A program made the translations under genes and the position numbers. From Plastoroseomonas hellenica (GTDB lineage Bacteria > Pseudomonadota > Alphaproteobacteria > Acetobacterales > Acetobacteraceae), in NCBI RefSeq assembly GCF_018129085.1, contig NZ_JAAGBB010000017.1:1-64000 (forward strand): DNA of 64,000 nucleotides, given 5' to 3'. This document shows, one piece after another, positions 54,701 through 62,151 of the stretch. Numbering within the stretch: the stretch's first letter is position 1; each line of letters opens with the position of its first letter. Under the pieces are notes generated by a model. The model saw only the letters and a program-made list of their open reading frames with translations, had not been told where the DNA came from and ran no database searches.

Positions 54701-54775
54701 GATCGCGCGCGGCTCTTGCGCCTGCGCTGGCAGCGCCAGCGCCAGGACCACGAGGGCAAGCCGCGCGGCGCGCAT
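51710..54775 (-). CDS. Large exported AMIN-like, Q/E/R-repeat and helical-repeat protein in flagellar operon
   Basis: 1021 residues, not matched to a named protein. Signal peptide at 1-19 (ends LPAQAQ). Residues about 22-112 look like an AMIN domain (FGRLVFDLPASGTAYRAEVQ, RLLLRFDAP), a periplasmic peptidoglycan-targeting fold. About 113-240 is low complexity with tandem QQEAR units, then a proline/alanine linker. The last 500 residues are alanine-rich helix pairs resembling degenerate TPRs (AEGRAEDALTRYDAVAQGVD). It is the last gene after cheZ, with the ATG sharing a base with the cheZ stop. Possibly a periplasmic scaffold for the motor or stator. Confidence 0.75.
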   Translation of the reverse strand: MRAARLALVVLALALPAQAQEPRAIALRMGTHAGFGRLVFDLPASGTAYRAEVQGDRLLLRFDAPPPALPGANRLPRNILGLAMDGDAVVVTAAAGARLRHFRLGERVVVDAENAPAAAERPVRSPSTPAAATQQPAEAPRQQEARREPRRGEPRRRDSRRDEPPQQEARPQEARQQEARQQEARQQEARQQEAGPQEQRQQEARRTASPPRPSPPPSESVRSDPRPAPAAAPTAAPTAAPPVAAPVAPVSVEALPSGAETRTSAAVPGAVPARVVAPGRAVALAFPDGTGVAVFRRGGAVLAVFDAKAPLDLTALRGDPVFGAADSWTLPDGVVLRLPMAAGGGLLPRREGATWVLEAMRVEAPSRRPGISAEPEPGPPARLVIATEGSGRALALQDPETGMPLLVATLAVPGQGFAAARRMPDLELLPTQQGAAVLARSDRLVLRSLSDRILLTAAPGDTLRFGTPGGLEPVAEAAALTRVFDLPTLPPAVLQDRLRDQQAAIAGAAPLARGPLRREAMETLLALGMPQEAQAMAGLALQEDPRVRGDARLLLGQGVAALLAGRVADARGIEDRRLPATDETALWRGLLAAARGEMDAAASGIVPALPLLMVYPEAVRQRLLPLVADALAEADPRAAQRLLAALPDDASFGYARARVAEAEGRAEDALTRYDAVAQGVDRLRRARALRRATELRLATGRIDAAGAAGALERAVFAWRGDAEELATRRRIAALRRQTGAARQAFDLLRETAVMFPDQAAALAPDIAGSFAEALISDPPVSAVALFDAHRDLLPRGPEGAEALAGLAGRLVELDLPDRAAALFQEAADRATTRAGRAGFGARLAALRLAERDAAAALTVLDATGFDGLPAPLVVERGVLRARALAMRSERQAAEALLVSLGDAGFAPLAALRADVQDWAGAAEALSRHLTASLPPAPAALDDAQRRDATRLAAFAALAGDDARLAVLKDSLKPRMGEGPLAEAFGLLTSDPLRGIADLARLQRELDLMRALPGRLAARRAD
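54198..54272. repeat. 15-bp tandem repeat inside the large motility-operon gene
   Basis: Five in-frame copies of TCCTGCTGGCGCGCT, the last with one change, encoding QQEAR on the minus strand. Copy-number change would keep the frame. Confidence 0.9.
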
Positions 54776-55380
54776 CAGTCGAAACTCGCCAGCAGACGAT
54801 CGATCTCTTCCTGCGACACGCCGGCGCCGGGAAGCTGCGGCCCATTGGCCAGTGCCTGCCCCTGGGTCAGCGCCGGACCGACCGCCGGTGCCGGTGCCGA
54901 TGCCTGCGCGGCGGCGACACGGCCGTTGGCGGCGCCGGTCACCGCGTCCACTCGCGCCTCGATCGCCTTCAGCGCGCCGACGACCTTGCTGATCCGCTGC
55001 CCGGTGATGTCCTGGAAGCTGCAGGCCTCGTAGATGCGGGTGACCGCGTCCTGCATCCGCTGCGCCGGCTCCGCCGGCAGGCTGCCCTGGAGCTGCTCCA
55101 GCAACTCACAGGCGTCGAGGATCTCGTTCGTCGCCTTGGCGGTGTTCTCGACGATCGCGTCCAGCTCGTCAGTGGCGCTCGGGATGTGGCTGCCCGTGAT
55201 GTCGTCGACCTGCAGCGCCGCGATTTCCGACTTGACGCGCGCCACGGTGCGGCCAAGCGCCGTCAGCTCGGCCAGCAGCACCGCTTCCTTGGCGGTGAGG
55301 TCGCCAGTCATGCTGACCAGGATCTGGCGCACCACCGCTTCGATCCGATCGTCTTCCGGAGCGATACCGCCGTCAGGCAT
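54775..55380 (-). CDS. cheZ: CheZ-like CheY-P phosphatase
   Basis: 201-residue helical cytoplasmic phosphatase. The active motif SFQDITGQRI at 121-130 gives Asp124 and Gln128 with the same four-residue spacing as the Asp and Gln of enterobacterial CheZ. The C-terminal helix SQEEIDRLLASFD at 189-201 resembles the CheY-binding tail. A short acidic start MPDGGIAPEDD is followed by a long helix. ATG 55380 overlaps the cheY gene by eight bases. No CheA or receptor gene is in the window. Confidence 0.88.
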   Translation of the reverse strand: MPDGGIAPEDDRIEAVVRQILVSMTGDLTAKEAVLLAELTALGRTVARVKSEIAALQVDDITGSHIPSATDELDAIVENTAKATNEILDACELLEQLQGSLPAEPAQRMQDAVTRIYEACSFQDITGQRISKVVGALKAIEARVDAVTGAANGRVAAAQASAPAPAVGPALTQGQALANGPQLPGAGVSQEEIDRLLASFD

Positions 55381-55759
55381 GGACCAGCACCTTCTCGATC
55401 TTCTCGCGCAGCGTCTCCGCATTGAAGGGCTTTACGATGTAGTTGGAGACACCGGCCGCCTTGGCCGCGATCACGTTCTCGGTCTTGCTCTCGGCGGTGA
55501 TCATGATGAAGGGCAGGTTGCGCAGCCGCTGGTCGGCCCGCACTTCCTTGAGCAGGTCGAGCCCGGTCATCGGCGCCATGTTCCAGTCGCTGATCACCAG
55601 TCCGAAATTGCCGGCGCGCAGCTTGGACAGCGCCTCCTGCCCGTCCGTCGCCTCGTCCACATTGTCGAACTCAAGCTGTTTGAGCAGATTGCGGATGATG
55701 CGCAGCATCGTCCGGTAGTCGTCGACGATCAGGACATTGATGCTTTTATCAAGGGCCAT
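55373..55759 (-). CDS. cheY: Chemotaxis response regulator CheY
   Basis: 128-residue single receiver domain that binds the flagellar switch when phosphorylated. The acidic pair is Asp13-Asp14, the phospho-acceptor Asp58 (VISDWNM), the switch Thr88 (ITAE) and the conserved Lys110 (IVKPF). The motif VDDYRTMLRIIRNLLKQLEF matches flagellar CheYs. It lies between the MotE-like gene and cheZ, so switch input and its phosphatase are made together with FliM. The kinase is elsewhere. Confidence 0.96.
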   Translation of the reverse strand: MALDKSINVLIVDDYRTMLRIIRNLLKQLEFDNVDEATDGQEALSKLRAGNFGLVISDWNMAPMTGLDLLKEVRADQRLRNLPFIMITAESKTENVIAAKAAGVSNYIVKPFNAETLREKIEKVLVHA

Positions 55760-55785
55760 GGTTCAGTTCCTGCCTTCCCGCTCGC

Positions 55786-56463
55786 TCAGTTGTTCGGGTT
55801 GCGCTGAGCGCGGAAGCGCGCCAGCTCGGCGGTGAGCGACCGCGCCCGATCGGGGCGCATGGCGCCGATCACCGGTGCCGCCTTCCGCTCACCCATGCGA
55901 TCCAGGATCTGTACCAGGACAGGCATTTCCAGATCGTCAAAGATCGCGGCCGCGTCGCGCGCCCGCATATTCTCGTAGAGGCGCACCAGCCCGCGCCAGC
56001 CGGCTTCGTCGCGCTCGCCCCGGGCGCTCTCCATCGCCTCCAGCCGGCGACGCATGGCGCTGAGTTCCTCGATGCGCTGCTGCAGCCGACGCTCGGCGGC
56101 CGCGAGCATCACCTCGCGCTGCACCGCGGCCTGCTCGCGCGCCTCCAGCTCGGCGCGCCGGGCGCGCAACTGCTCCAGCACGGCACGTTCCGCGGCGATG
56201 GCGGGATCGGGGGCGGCCGCGGGCGACGCGGCAGGGGGAAGCGCCGCCGCAGGAGCCGGCGCAGGTGCAGCAGCCGCTGCGGGGGTGGCGGCCGGCGCGC
56301 GCGTCTCCTCGGAGGCGCGTGCGGGGGCGATCATCGCGAAGGCGGCCGACGCTGCGGCCTGCCCAGACGGCGCCTTGGCGCTGCGCCACAGGGTTTCCGC
56401 CTTCAGCAGGAACAGGGCGCCCATCGCCGTCACCGCGACGGGCAGGATGCGCGGCCGCCTCAT
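55786..56463 (-). CDS. MotE-like flagellar protein
   Basis: 225 residues. One N-terminal membrane or signal helix (RILPVAVTAMGALFLLKAE), then an alanine/proline linker to about 95, a long coiled coil (LEQLRARRAELEAREQAAVQ and beyond) and a C-terminal MgtE-N-like helical domain (RARDAAAIFDDLEMPVLVQI, LDRMGERKAAPVIGAM). This layout is that of MotE, which helps fold or stabilise periplasmic motility proteins in rhizobia. The start overlaps the DUF6468 gene stop (ATGA). Topology is likely periplasmic. Confidence 0.82.
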   Translation of the reverse strand: MRRPRILPVAVTAMGALFLLKAETLWRSAKAPSGQAAASAAFAMIAPARASEETRAPAATPAAAAAPAPAPAAALPPAASPAAAPDPAIAAERAVLEQLRARRAELEAREQAAVQREVMLAAAERRLQQRIEELSAMRRRLEAMESARGERDEAGWRGLVRLYENMRARDAAAIFDDLEMPVLVQILDRMGERKAAPVIGAMRPDRARSLTAELARFRAQRNPNN

Positions 56464-56891
56464 CGTGCCATCCTCAGGGCGCGCATCAGGTCCCGCTCGG
56501 CCTGGCTGCGCGGCGCTGCAGTATCCTCGGTTGCCGGAGCAGCCGGCGTGGCCTCGGCCGCCAGCGGCCGCGCTGTGCGCACCAGCACATCGAGCCGATC
56601 GGCGAGGCTCTCGGCCCGCTCGGTCAGATAGCGCAGGTCATCGCGCAGCCGCTCCGCCGCACCGGCGCGTTCGTCGAGCTGACGGATCTCCTCCTCCGCC
56701 GTCGCACGAAGACGACGGAGCGTCGCATCCGCCGCCGACGCCGCTTCGGCGAGCCCCTGGGCGGAACCATCGAGCGCGCCGCGGTCGCGCCGCAAAGCCG
56801 AAAGGCCGCGCTCCAGCCGGATCACGAAGGGGATCGCAGCCCCCAGCAGTAGCAGCAGCACGAGCTGCAGGCCCCATTCGAAAGCGCTCAT
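56460..56891 (-). CDS. DUF6468 family flagellar-cluster protein
   Basis: 143 residues: one N-terminal membrane helix (WGLQLVLLLLLGAAIPFVIR) followed by a long coiled coil (RRDRGALDGSAQGLAEAASA, AAEEEIRQLDERAGAAERLR, DDLRYLTERAESLADRLDVL). This is the DUF6468 layout, found between fliM and motE-like genes in alphaproteobacteria; its role is unknown. Start and stop both overlap neighbours by four bases, so it is tightly coupled to FliM and MotE. It may anchor or space the switch complex at the membrane. Confidence 0.8.
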   Translation of the reverse strand: MSAFEWGLQLVLLLLLGAAIPFVIRLERGLSALRRDRGALDGSAQGLAEAASAADATLRRLRATAEEEIRQLDERAGAAERLRDDLRYLTERAESLADRLDVLVRTARPLAAEATPAAPATEDTAAPRSQAERDLMRALRMAR

Positions 56892-57982
56892 GCCGATGCC
56901 TCCCCCGTCGGCAGGCGGGGATCGGCCGTCTCCTGGCGCAACTCGCGCTCGATGCGGACGGCGAGGCGTTCCTCCCGCCGGCCGAGCTGCGCCTCGAACA
57001 TCGCGACGTCGCCGCAGCGCAGCCGCACCGGCGAGCCCGGCGTGACGCCAAGCGCGATGCGGTCGCCCACCTTGAGATTGAGGACGGTCGAAAGCGGCAT
57101 CACCTGCTCGGCCAGCACCACCTCGAGCGCGACCGCGGTGTCGCGGAGCTGCTCGGCCAGGTGGGTCTCCCAGATGCTGTCGCGGCCGAACTTTTCGCCC
57201 ATGAACTGCTGCAGCAGCATCTCGCGCACCGGCTCGAGCGTCGCATAGGGCAGCAGCATTTCGATCCGGCCGCCGCGATCCTCCATGTCGACGCGCAGCT
57301 TAACCAGCACGCAGGCGTTGGAAGCGCGGCTGATCGCGGTGAAGCGCGGGTTCACCTCCAGCCGCTCGAAGCGGAAATTGACCGGGCAGAGCGGCTCGAA
57401 GGCATCGGTGAGGTCGGAGAGCACGACGGTCACCAGCCGTTCCACCAGTGTCCGTTCGATCGTGGTGTAGGGGCGCCCCTCGACGCGCATCGCGGCGGTG
57501 CCGCGGCGACCACCGAGCAGAACGTCGACGACCGAATAGATCAGCGGGCTGTCGACCACGATCAGCCCGTAATTGTCCCATTCCTCGGCCTGGAACACCG
57601 CCAGCATCGCCGGCAGCGGCACCGAGTTGAGGTAATCCCCGAAGCGCAGCGAGGAGATCGCGTCGATCGAGACCTCGACGTTATCGGAGGTGAAGTTGCG
57701 CAGCGTCGTCGACATCAGCCGCACCAGCCGGTCGAAGACGATCTCCAGCATCGGCAGGCGCTCGTAGGAGACGAGGCCCGAGCTGATGATGCGCTCGATT
57801 CCGGTCAGCGCCTCGCCGTCGCCGGCGCCGCCGCCGAAGCCCAGCAGGCTGTCGATCTCCGCCTGGTTCAGGACGCGGGTCGCCTCAGGCAGGCTGGGCG
57901 CGGCCGGTTCGCCGTCATCCTCCAGCGCGGCGCCCCAGGCGGCGGCCAGGTCTTCTTCGCTCTCGGGTCCGGTGCCGCTCAT
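56888..57982 (-). CDS. fliM: Flagellar motor switch protein FliM
   Basis: 364-residue C-ring protein that binds CheY-P and sets rotation direction. ATRVLNQAEIDSLLGFGGGA holds the FliM entry motif. LTGIERIISSGLVSYERLPM precedes the middle CheC-like domain, and VVLAEQVMPLSTVLNLKVGD with GSPVRLRCGDVAMFEAQLGR is the SpoA-like C-terminal domain. The N-terminal acidic stretch is longer than in E. coli, where residues 1-16 bind CheY-P; LNQAEIDSLL is the likely equivalent. It overlaps fliL and DUF6468 by four bases each. Confidence 0.96.
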   Translation of the reverse strand: MSGTGPESEEDLAAAWGAALEDDGEPAAPSLPEATRVLNQAEIDSLLGFGGGAGDGEALTGIERIISSGLVSYERLPMLEIVFDRLVRLMSTTLRNFTSDNVEVSIDAISSLRFGDYLNSVPLPAMLAVFQAEEWDNYGLIVVDSPLIYSVVDVLLGGRRGTAAMRVEGRPYTTIERTLVERLVTVVLSDLTDAFEPLCPVNFRFERLEVNPRFTAISRASNACVLVKLRVDMEDRGGRIEMLLPYATLEPVREMLLQQFMGEKFGRDSIWETHLAEQLRDTAVALEVVLAEQVMPLSTVLNLKVGDRIALGVTPGSPVRLRCGDVAMFEAQLGRREERLAVRIERELRQETADPRLPTGEASA

Positions 57983-58464
57983 TGCACGATGATCTCGATG
58001 AACAGGACATCGGTGATGCGCGCCGGGGCGACGGCGATATTAGCGCGCGCCAGCAGTTCCTCCCGGAGGCGATAGGTGCCGGCGCTGCCGCGCAGCTCCT
58101 CCGGCCGCATCTCGCGGAGATAGGTCTGGAAGAGGTCCATCAGGCGCGGCATCGCCGCCTGCACCGCCGGCACCTCGTCACCGCGCGAGACCTCGATCTT
58201 GCTGCGCAGCTTCAGGAAGACGGGCCGGCGGCCCGGGACATTGAGGTTGGTGATGATCTCGGGCATGTCGATGAAGGCCGGCGGCGGCACTTCCGCGCGC
58301 TGCGGCGCCTCGGCTGCATGACCGGCACCGAACACGCCGGAGAACCACAGCCCGGCACCCGCCCCCGCCAGCAGCAGCGGCAGGGCCAGAAGCACAAGCT
58401 TCTTCCGCCCGCCACGCGCGGGGGGTGCCTCCGCACCTTCCGCCTTGCCGGCCTCGGCCGCCAT
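57979..58464 (-). CDS. fliL: Flagellar basal body-associated protein FliL
   Basis: 161-residue single-pass membrane protein that surrounds the stator and supports motor torque. The basic start (ARGGRKK) leads to the helix LVLLALPLLLAGAGAGLWFS. The periplasmic FliL domain has FIDMPEIITNLNVPGRRPVF, then LKLRSKIEVSRGDEVPAVQA and the end ITDVLFIEIIVQ. ATG 58464 has GGAGAAG upstream; longer frames add a non-family arginine-rich tail. It is the first gene of the operon running to the 1021-residue protein. Confidence 0.93.
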   Translation of the reverse strand: MAAEAGKAEGAEAPPARGGRKKLVLLALPLLLAGAGAGLWFSGVFGAGHAAEAPQRAEVPPPAFIDMPEIITNLNVPGRRPVFLKLRSKIEVSRGDEVPAVQAAMPRLMDLFQTYLREMRPEELRGSAGTYRLREELLARANIAVAPARITDVLFIEIIVQ

Positions 58465-58645
58465 CGCTTCTCCGCCTTCTGCTGCGTGCCGGAGCCTTCT
58501 GCCCCGTCGCATCCGCACCATGCCCTCCGGAGGCTTAAGAGACCGTTTGGGCAGGGCGGAAGCCTTGCAGGGCAGCTTCCGGCCGGGTCGCGGCAGAAAC
58601 TGCCGGCCCCGGGCAGCCCTCGCCGCCTCAAACCGCCGCATCCGC

Positions 58646-58660
58646 TGGCACGGGGCTTGC
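58646..58660 (+). promoter_or_regulatory. Sigma-54 promoter (-24/-12) for flgF operon
   Basis: TGGCACGGGGCTTGC matches the sigma-54 consensus TGGCAC-N5-TTGC at all ten specified bases. It is 50 bases upstream of the flgF ATG in the divergent fliL-flgF gap. An activator of FlbD/FleQ type would be expected to bind nearby; none of its sites can be named. Confidence 0.8.
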
Positions 58661-58709
58661 GGTCATCCCCGCCGACGCGGCCCCCCTTGGGCTGCCGGAG
58701 GGTTCGACG

Positions 58710-59453
58710 ATGGACAGTGCCGGCTATGTGATCCTCTCCCGCCTCACGCTCCAGGAGCGTGCGACGGCGGTGCTCGCGAACAACGTCGCGAACGCCGATA
58801 CGCCCGGCTTCCGTGCCAACCGCACCCTCTTCGGGGAGCAGATCAGCCGCGCGGCCGGTGTCGAAGGGCCGGCGGCACTCCGCCGCACCGCCTATGTCCA
58901 GGACCGTGCGACCTGGCGGCAGGGCGAGCAGGGCCCGGTCCAGCAGACCGGCAACCCGCTCGACGTCGCGATCACCGGGGACGGCTTCTTCGGCGTCGAG
59001 ACGCCGCGCGGCGAGCGCTTCACCCGCGCCGGTCGCTTCAGCCTCGGCCCGGACGGCCGGATCCTGGACATGCAGGGCAATGCCCTGCTTTCCGACCAGG
59101 GGCAGCCGCTGGCGATCGCGCCCGGCGACACCCGGATCGAGATCCTGGGCGACGGCACGGTGCGTTCCGAGAACGGGCCGATCGGCAAGCTCCGCGTGGT
59201 CCGCTTCGAGGACACGCAGCGCCTGAGGGCCGAAGGGGACCGGCATTACGATGCCGCCGGCGAGCAGCCGCTGCCGGTGGATCGCCCCGCCCTGATCCAG
59301 GGCGCGGTCGAGGGCAGCAATGTCCAGCCGATCGCCGAGATGACCCGGCTCACCGCCGAGCTCCGCGAATTCCAGTTTGCGACCCAGTTCGCCGAGAACG
59401 AGGGCCAGCGCGTGCAGAGCGTGATCGACCGCCTGCTCCGCACCCGTAACTGA
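58710..59453 (+). CDS. flgF: Flagellar basal-body rod protein FlgF
   Basis: 247-residue proximal rod protein. YVILSRLTLQERATAVLANN continues into VANADTPGFRAN, the rod-class N-terminus. The mid-part has NPLDVAITGDGFFGVETPRG, and the C-terminus reads EGSNVQPIAEMTRLTAELRE and ends VIDRLLRTRN. Exported through the flagellar gate, with no signal peptide. It is the first gene of the plus-strand run flgF-flgG-flgA-flgH behind a sigma-54 site. It lies 26 bases before flgG. Confidence 0.95.
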   Translation: MDSAGYVILSRLTLQERATAVLANNVANADTPGFRANRTLFGEQISRAAGVEGPAALRRTAYVQDRATWRQGEQGPVQQTGNPLDVAITGDGFFGVETPRGERFTRAGRFSLGPDGRILDMQGNALLSDQGQPLAIAPGDTRIEILGDGTVRSENGPIGKLRVVRFEDTQRLRAEGDRHYDAAGEQPLPVDRPALIQGAVEGSNVQPIAEMTRLTAELREFQFATQFAENEGQRVQSVIDRLLRTRN

Positions 59454-59479
59454 CGCCCGACCTCCAAAAGGACACGCCG

Positions 59480-60265
59480 ATGCGCTCGCTCAACATCGCC
59501 TCGACCGGCATGATGGCCCAGCAGACCAATGTCGAGGTCATCTCCAACAACATCGCCAACCTCTCGACCACCGGCTACAAGCGCCGGCGCGCCGAGTTCC
59601 AGGATCTGATCTACCAGAACCTCCGCCGCACTGGCACGCAGAGCGCCGAGACTGGCACGGTGCTGCCCTCCGGCGCGCAGATCGGCCTCGGCGTCAGGAC
59701 GGCGGCGATCTACCGGATCAGCGAGCAGGGCAACCTGCAGCAGACCGAGAACCGCTTCGACCTCGCGATCCGCGGCAACGGCTTCTTCCAGGTCACGCTG
59801 CCCTCCGGCGAGACCTCCTATACCCGCGACGGCACCTTCGGCCTGTCGCCCGAGGGGCAGATCGTCACCGCCGAGGGCTATGTGGTGCAGCCCGGCGTCA
59901 CCATCCCGCCCAACGCCGTGGACGTGACCATCAACGCCTCGGGCGAGGTGCTGGTGAAGCTCGACGGCCAGGTGGCCCTGCAGAATGTCGGGCAGATCCA
60001 GCTTGCGATCTTCGCCAATGAGGGCGGGCTCGACGCCGTCGGCGGCAACATGTTCCTGGCGACGCCGGCCTCCGGCCAGCCGCAGCAGGCCGCACCTGGC
60101 CAGCCGGGCTACGGCCAGATGATGCAGGGCTTCGTCGAGACCTCGAACGTCAATGTCGTGTCGGAGATCACGTCGCTGATCACCGCGCAACGCGCCTACG
60201 AGATGAACTCGAAGGTCATCACCGCGAGCGACGAGATGCTCCGCACCCTGACCTCGATGCGCTGA
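59480..60265 (+). CDS. flgG: Flagellar distal rod protein FlgG
   Basis: 261-residue distal rod subunit, the driveshaft segment passing the P and L rings. It opens MRSLNIASTGMMAQQTNVEV and ISNNIANLSTTGYKRRRAEF, the FlgG signature with the YKR segment. The core has FDLAIRGNGFFQVTLPSG, and the end is ITSLITAQRAYEMNSKVITA then ASDEMLRTLTSMR. Length is standard. AAAAGGA precedes the ATG. It is five bases from flgA. Confidence 0.97.
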   Translation: MRSLNIASTGMMAQQTNVEVISNNIANLSTTGYKRRRAEFQDLIYQNLRRTGTQSAETGTVLPSGAQIGLGVRTAAIYRISEQGNLQQTENRFDLAIRGNGFFQVTLPSGETSYTRDGTFGLSPEGQIVTAEGYVVQPGVTIPPNAVDVTINASGEVLVKLDGQVALQNVGQIQLAIFANEGGLDAVGGNMFLATPASGQPQQAAPGQPGYGQMMQGFVETSNVNVVSEITSLITAQRAYEMNSKVITASDEMLRTLTSMR

Positions 60266-60270
60266 GGGGG

Positions 60271-61257
60271 ATGATCGTGCAACGCCGCGCCCTGCTTGCC
60301 GCCCTCCCCGCCCTGGCGCTCGCCCGCCGCGGCTCCGCCCAGGAGATGGTCGCCGTGCGGCCGCTCGCGCTGGTCGATGGCGAGGTGATCCGTCTCTCCG
60401 ATCTTTTCGAGAATGCCGGCCCACGCGGCGACGTCACGCTCGGCGCCGCGCCGCCGCCCGGGCGCCGCATGCTGATCGAAGCGCCGCAGCTCGTCGCCAT
60501 CGCGCGCCTCTATGGGTTGGCCTGGCGTCCGCTCAGCGCCAATGAACGCGTGGTCGTGGAACGCCCCGGCCGCCCCGTCGGCCGCGAGGAGATCACGGAA
60601 GCGCTCAGGGCCGAGCTGCTCCAACTCGGCATGGACGAGGATGCGGAGCTGGAGCTGCCGGGGCTGATCCCGCCCATGGTGCCGGTCACCGCGGCGGTGC
60701 AGGTCGCTTACGAAGGCAGCCATTTCGACCCGGCGAGCCAGCGCTTCGCCACCACGCTGGTGGTGATGGCCGACGGCATGCCGGCGCTGCGCGCGCGGCT
60801 GACCGGCCGGGCTCTGCCGACCGTGCCGGTCGTCGTCGCGACGCGCCGCATGCTGCTCGGCGACGTGGTCACCCCCGGCGACGCGCGGCTGATCCGCATG
60901 CGCGCGGAGCGGGTGCGCGGGGGCACCTCGCAGCGGCTCGAGGACGTCGTGGGCCGTCAGCTCCGGCGCCCGATCGGCTCCGCGGTCGCCTTCATCCAGG
61001 CCGATCTCGGTGCGCCCAACCTCGTCATCCGCAACGAGCCGGTGACCCTGGTGCTGGAATCGCCCGGCATCTCGCTGACCGCCGCCGGCCGGGCCCTGGA
61101 ATCGGCCGCCGTCGGGGAGACGGTGCCGGTGATGAACCTCGGCTCCCGCCTGGTGGTGGAAGGAACCGTCATCGGCCTGGGCCGGGTGCGCGTCCTGCCC
61201 GGCGCGGTGCCGCTGCAGCGCACGCCGCCCGCCTATCTCGCCTCCGTCCCCCGCTGA
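60271..61257 (+). CDS. flgA: Flagellar P-ring chaperone FlgA
   Basis: 328-residue periplasmic protein that helps FlgI form the P ring. The signal peptide is RRALLAALPALALARRGSAQ. The C-terminal SAF-like part has TVPVVVATRRMLLGDVVTPG, RLEDVVGRQLRRPIGSAVAF and VTLVLESPGISLTAAGRALE, typical of FlgA, ending VIGLGRVRVLPGA. It is longer than the enterobacterial protein because of a fuller N-terminal domain, as in other alphaproteobacteria. It lies between flgG and flgH; flgI itself is not in the window. Confidence 0.92.
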   Translation: MIVQRRALLAALPALALARRGSAQEMVAVRPLALVDGEVIRLSDLFENAGPRGDVTLGAAPPPGRRMLIEAPQLVAIARLYGLAWRPLSANERVVVERPGRPVGREEITEALRAELLQLGMDEDAELELPGLIPPMVPVTAAVQVAYEGSHFDPASQRFATTLVVMADGMPALRARLTGRALPTVPVVVATRRMLLGDVVTPGDARLIRMRAERVRGGTSQRLEDVVGRQLRRPIGSAVAFIQADLGAPNLVIRNEPVTLVLESPGISLTAAGRALESAAVGETVPVMNLGSRLVVEGTVIGLGRVRVLPGAVPLQRTPPAYLASVPR

Positions 61258-61277
61258 TCCCTCGGAGATCCCGCGCC

Positions 61278-62012
61278 ATGCGCCGCCTTCTTCTCCTGCT
61301 GCCGCTCCTCGCCGTCTCCGCCTGCGGCTCGCTCGAACGTCTTTCCCGCGTCGGGCGCGACCCGGACATGGACCCGATCACCAGCCCGACCGCCGATCCG
61401 CGCTGGCGCCCGGTCACCATGCCGATGCCGGCGCCGGGCGAGCCGCTGACCGTCGCGAACAGCCTCTGGCGTCCCGGCAGCCGCACCTTCCTGCGCGACC
61501 AGCGCGCGGCGCAGGTGGGCGATATCGTCACTGTCCTGGTCTCCATCCAGGACGAGGCGGAGCTGCAGAACCGCACCCAGCGTGCGCGCAACAACAGCGA
61601 AGGCATGGGGCTGCCGCGGATCCTGGGCCTCGAGAGCTCGCTGACCCGCATCCTGCCGAACGCCATCGACCCGTCGCGCCTCGTCGAGGCGAGCAGCACC
61701 AGCGGCGTCGACGGCAATGGCAGCGTCCGCCGCAACGAGACCGTGACTTTGCGCGTCGCGGCGACCGTCGCGCAGTTGCTGCCGAACGGGAACCTGGTGG
61801 TCGCCGGGCGCCAGCAGGTGCGGGTGAACAGCGAGCTGCGGGAATTGCAGGTCAGCGGCGTCATCCGTTCGCAGGACATCGCCTCCGACAACACGGTGCG
61901 CCATGACCGGCTGGCCGAGGCGCGCATCGCCTATGGCGGACGCGGCACCATCAGCGATGTGCAGCGGCCGCGCTACGGGCAGGAAGTGATGGATATCCTG
62001 ATGCCCTTCTGA
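61278..62012 (+). CDS. flgH: Flagellar L-ring lipoprotein FlgH
   Basis: 244-residue outer-membrane L-ring subunit. The signal peptide LLLLLPLLAVSAC has the lipobox with Cys16 as the lipidated residue. NSLWRPGSRTFLRDQRAAQV then GDIVTVLVSIQDEAELQNRT is the FlgH core, and the C-terminus has DIASDNTVRHDRLAEARIAY and GRGTISDVQRPRYGQEVMDI. Length is standard. It is the last gene of the flgF-flgG-flgA-flgH run and is followed by a 12-pair inverted repeat at 62085-62119. Confidence 0.96.
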   Translation: MRRLLLLLPLLAVSACGSLERLSRVGRDPDMDPITSPTADPRWRPVTMPMPAPGEPLTVANSLWRPGSRTFLRDQRAAQVGDIVTVLVSIQDEAELQNRTQRARNNSEGMGLPRILGLESSLTRILPNAIDPSRLVEASSTSGVDGNGSVRRNETVTLRVAATVAQLLPNGNLVVAGRQQVRVNSELRELQVSGVIRSQDIASDNTVRHDRLAEARIAYGGRGTISDVQRPRYGQEVMDILMPF

Positions 62013-62084
62013 CCCCGACGGGGCGTGATCGTCGCCGGCCAGGACGGCCGCGGCGGTGAATCACGCACTCCAGAACGGAGAATG

Positions 62085-62119
62085 GATCATGGGCGGTTCA
62101 AGACGGGCCGCCCATGATC
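62085..62119 (+). terminator. Inverted repeat after flgH
   Basis: Stem GATCATGGGCGG / CCGCCCATGATC, 12 perfect pairs around an 11-base loop, 72 bases after the flgH stop. There is no T-run. Its loop and flanking TGAATCACGC recall the recA-side repeat. Confidence 0.45.
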
Positions 62120-62151
62120 TAGCGTCCCAGCCGGACTCGAGGGGAACCGGC

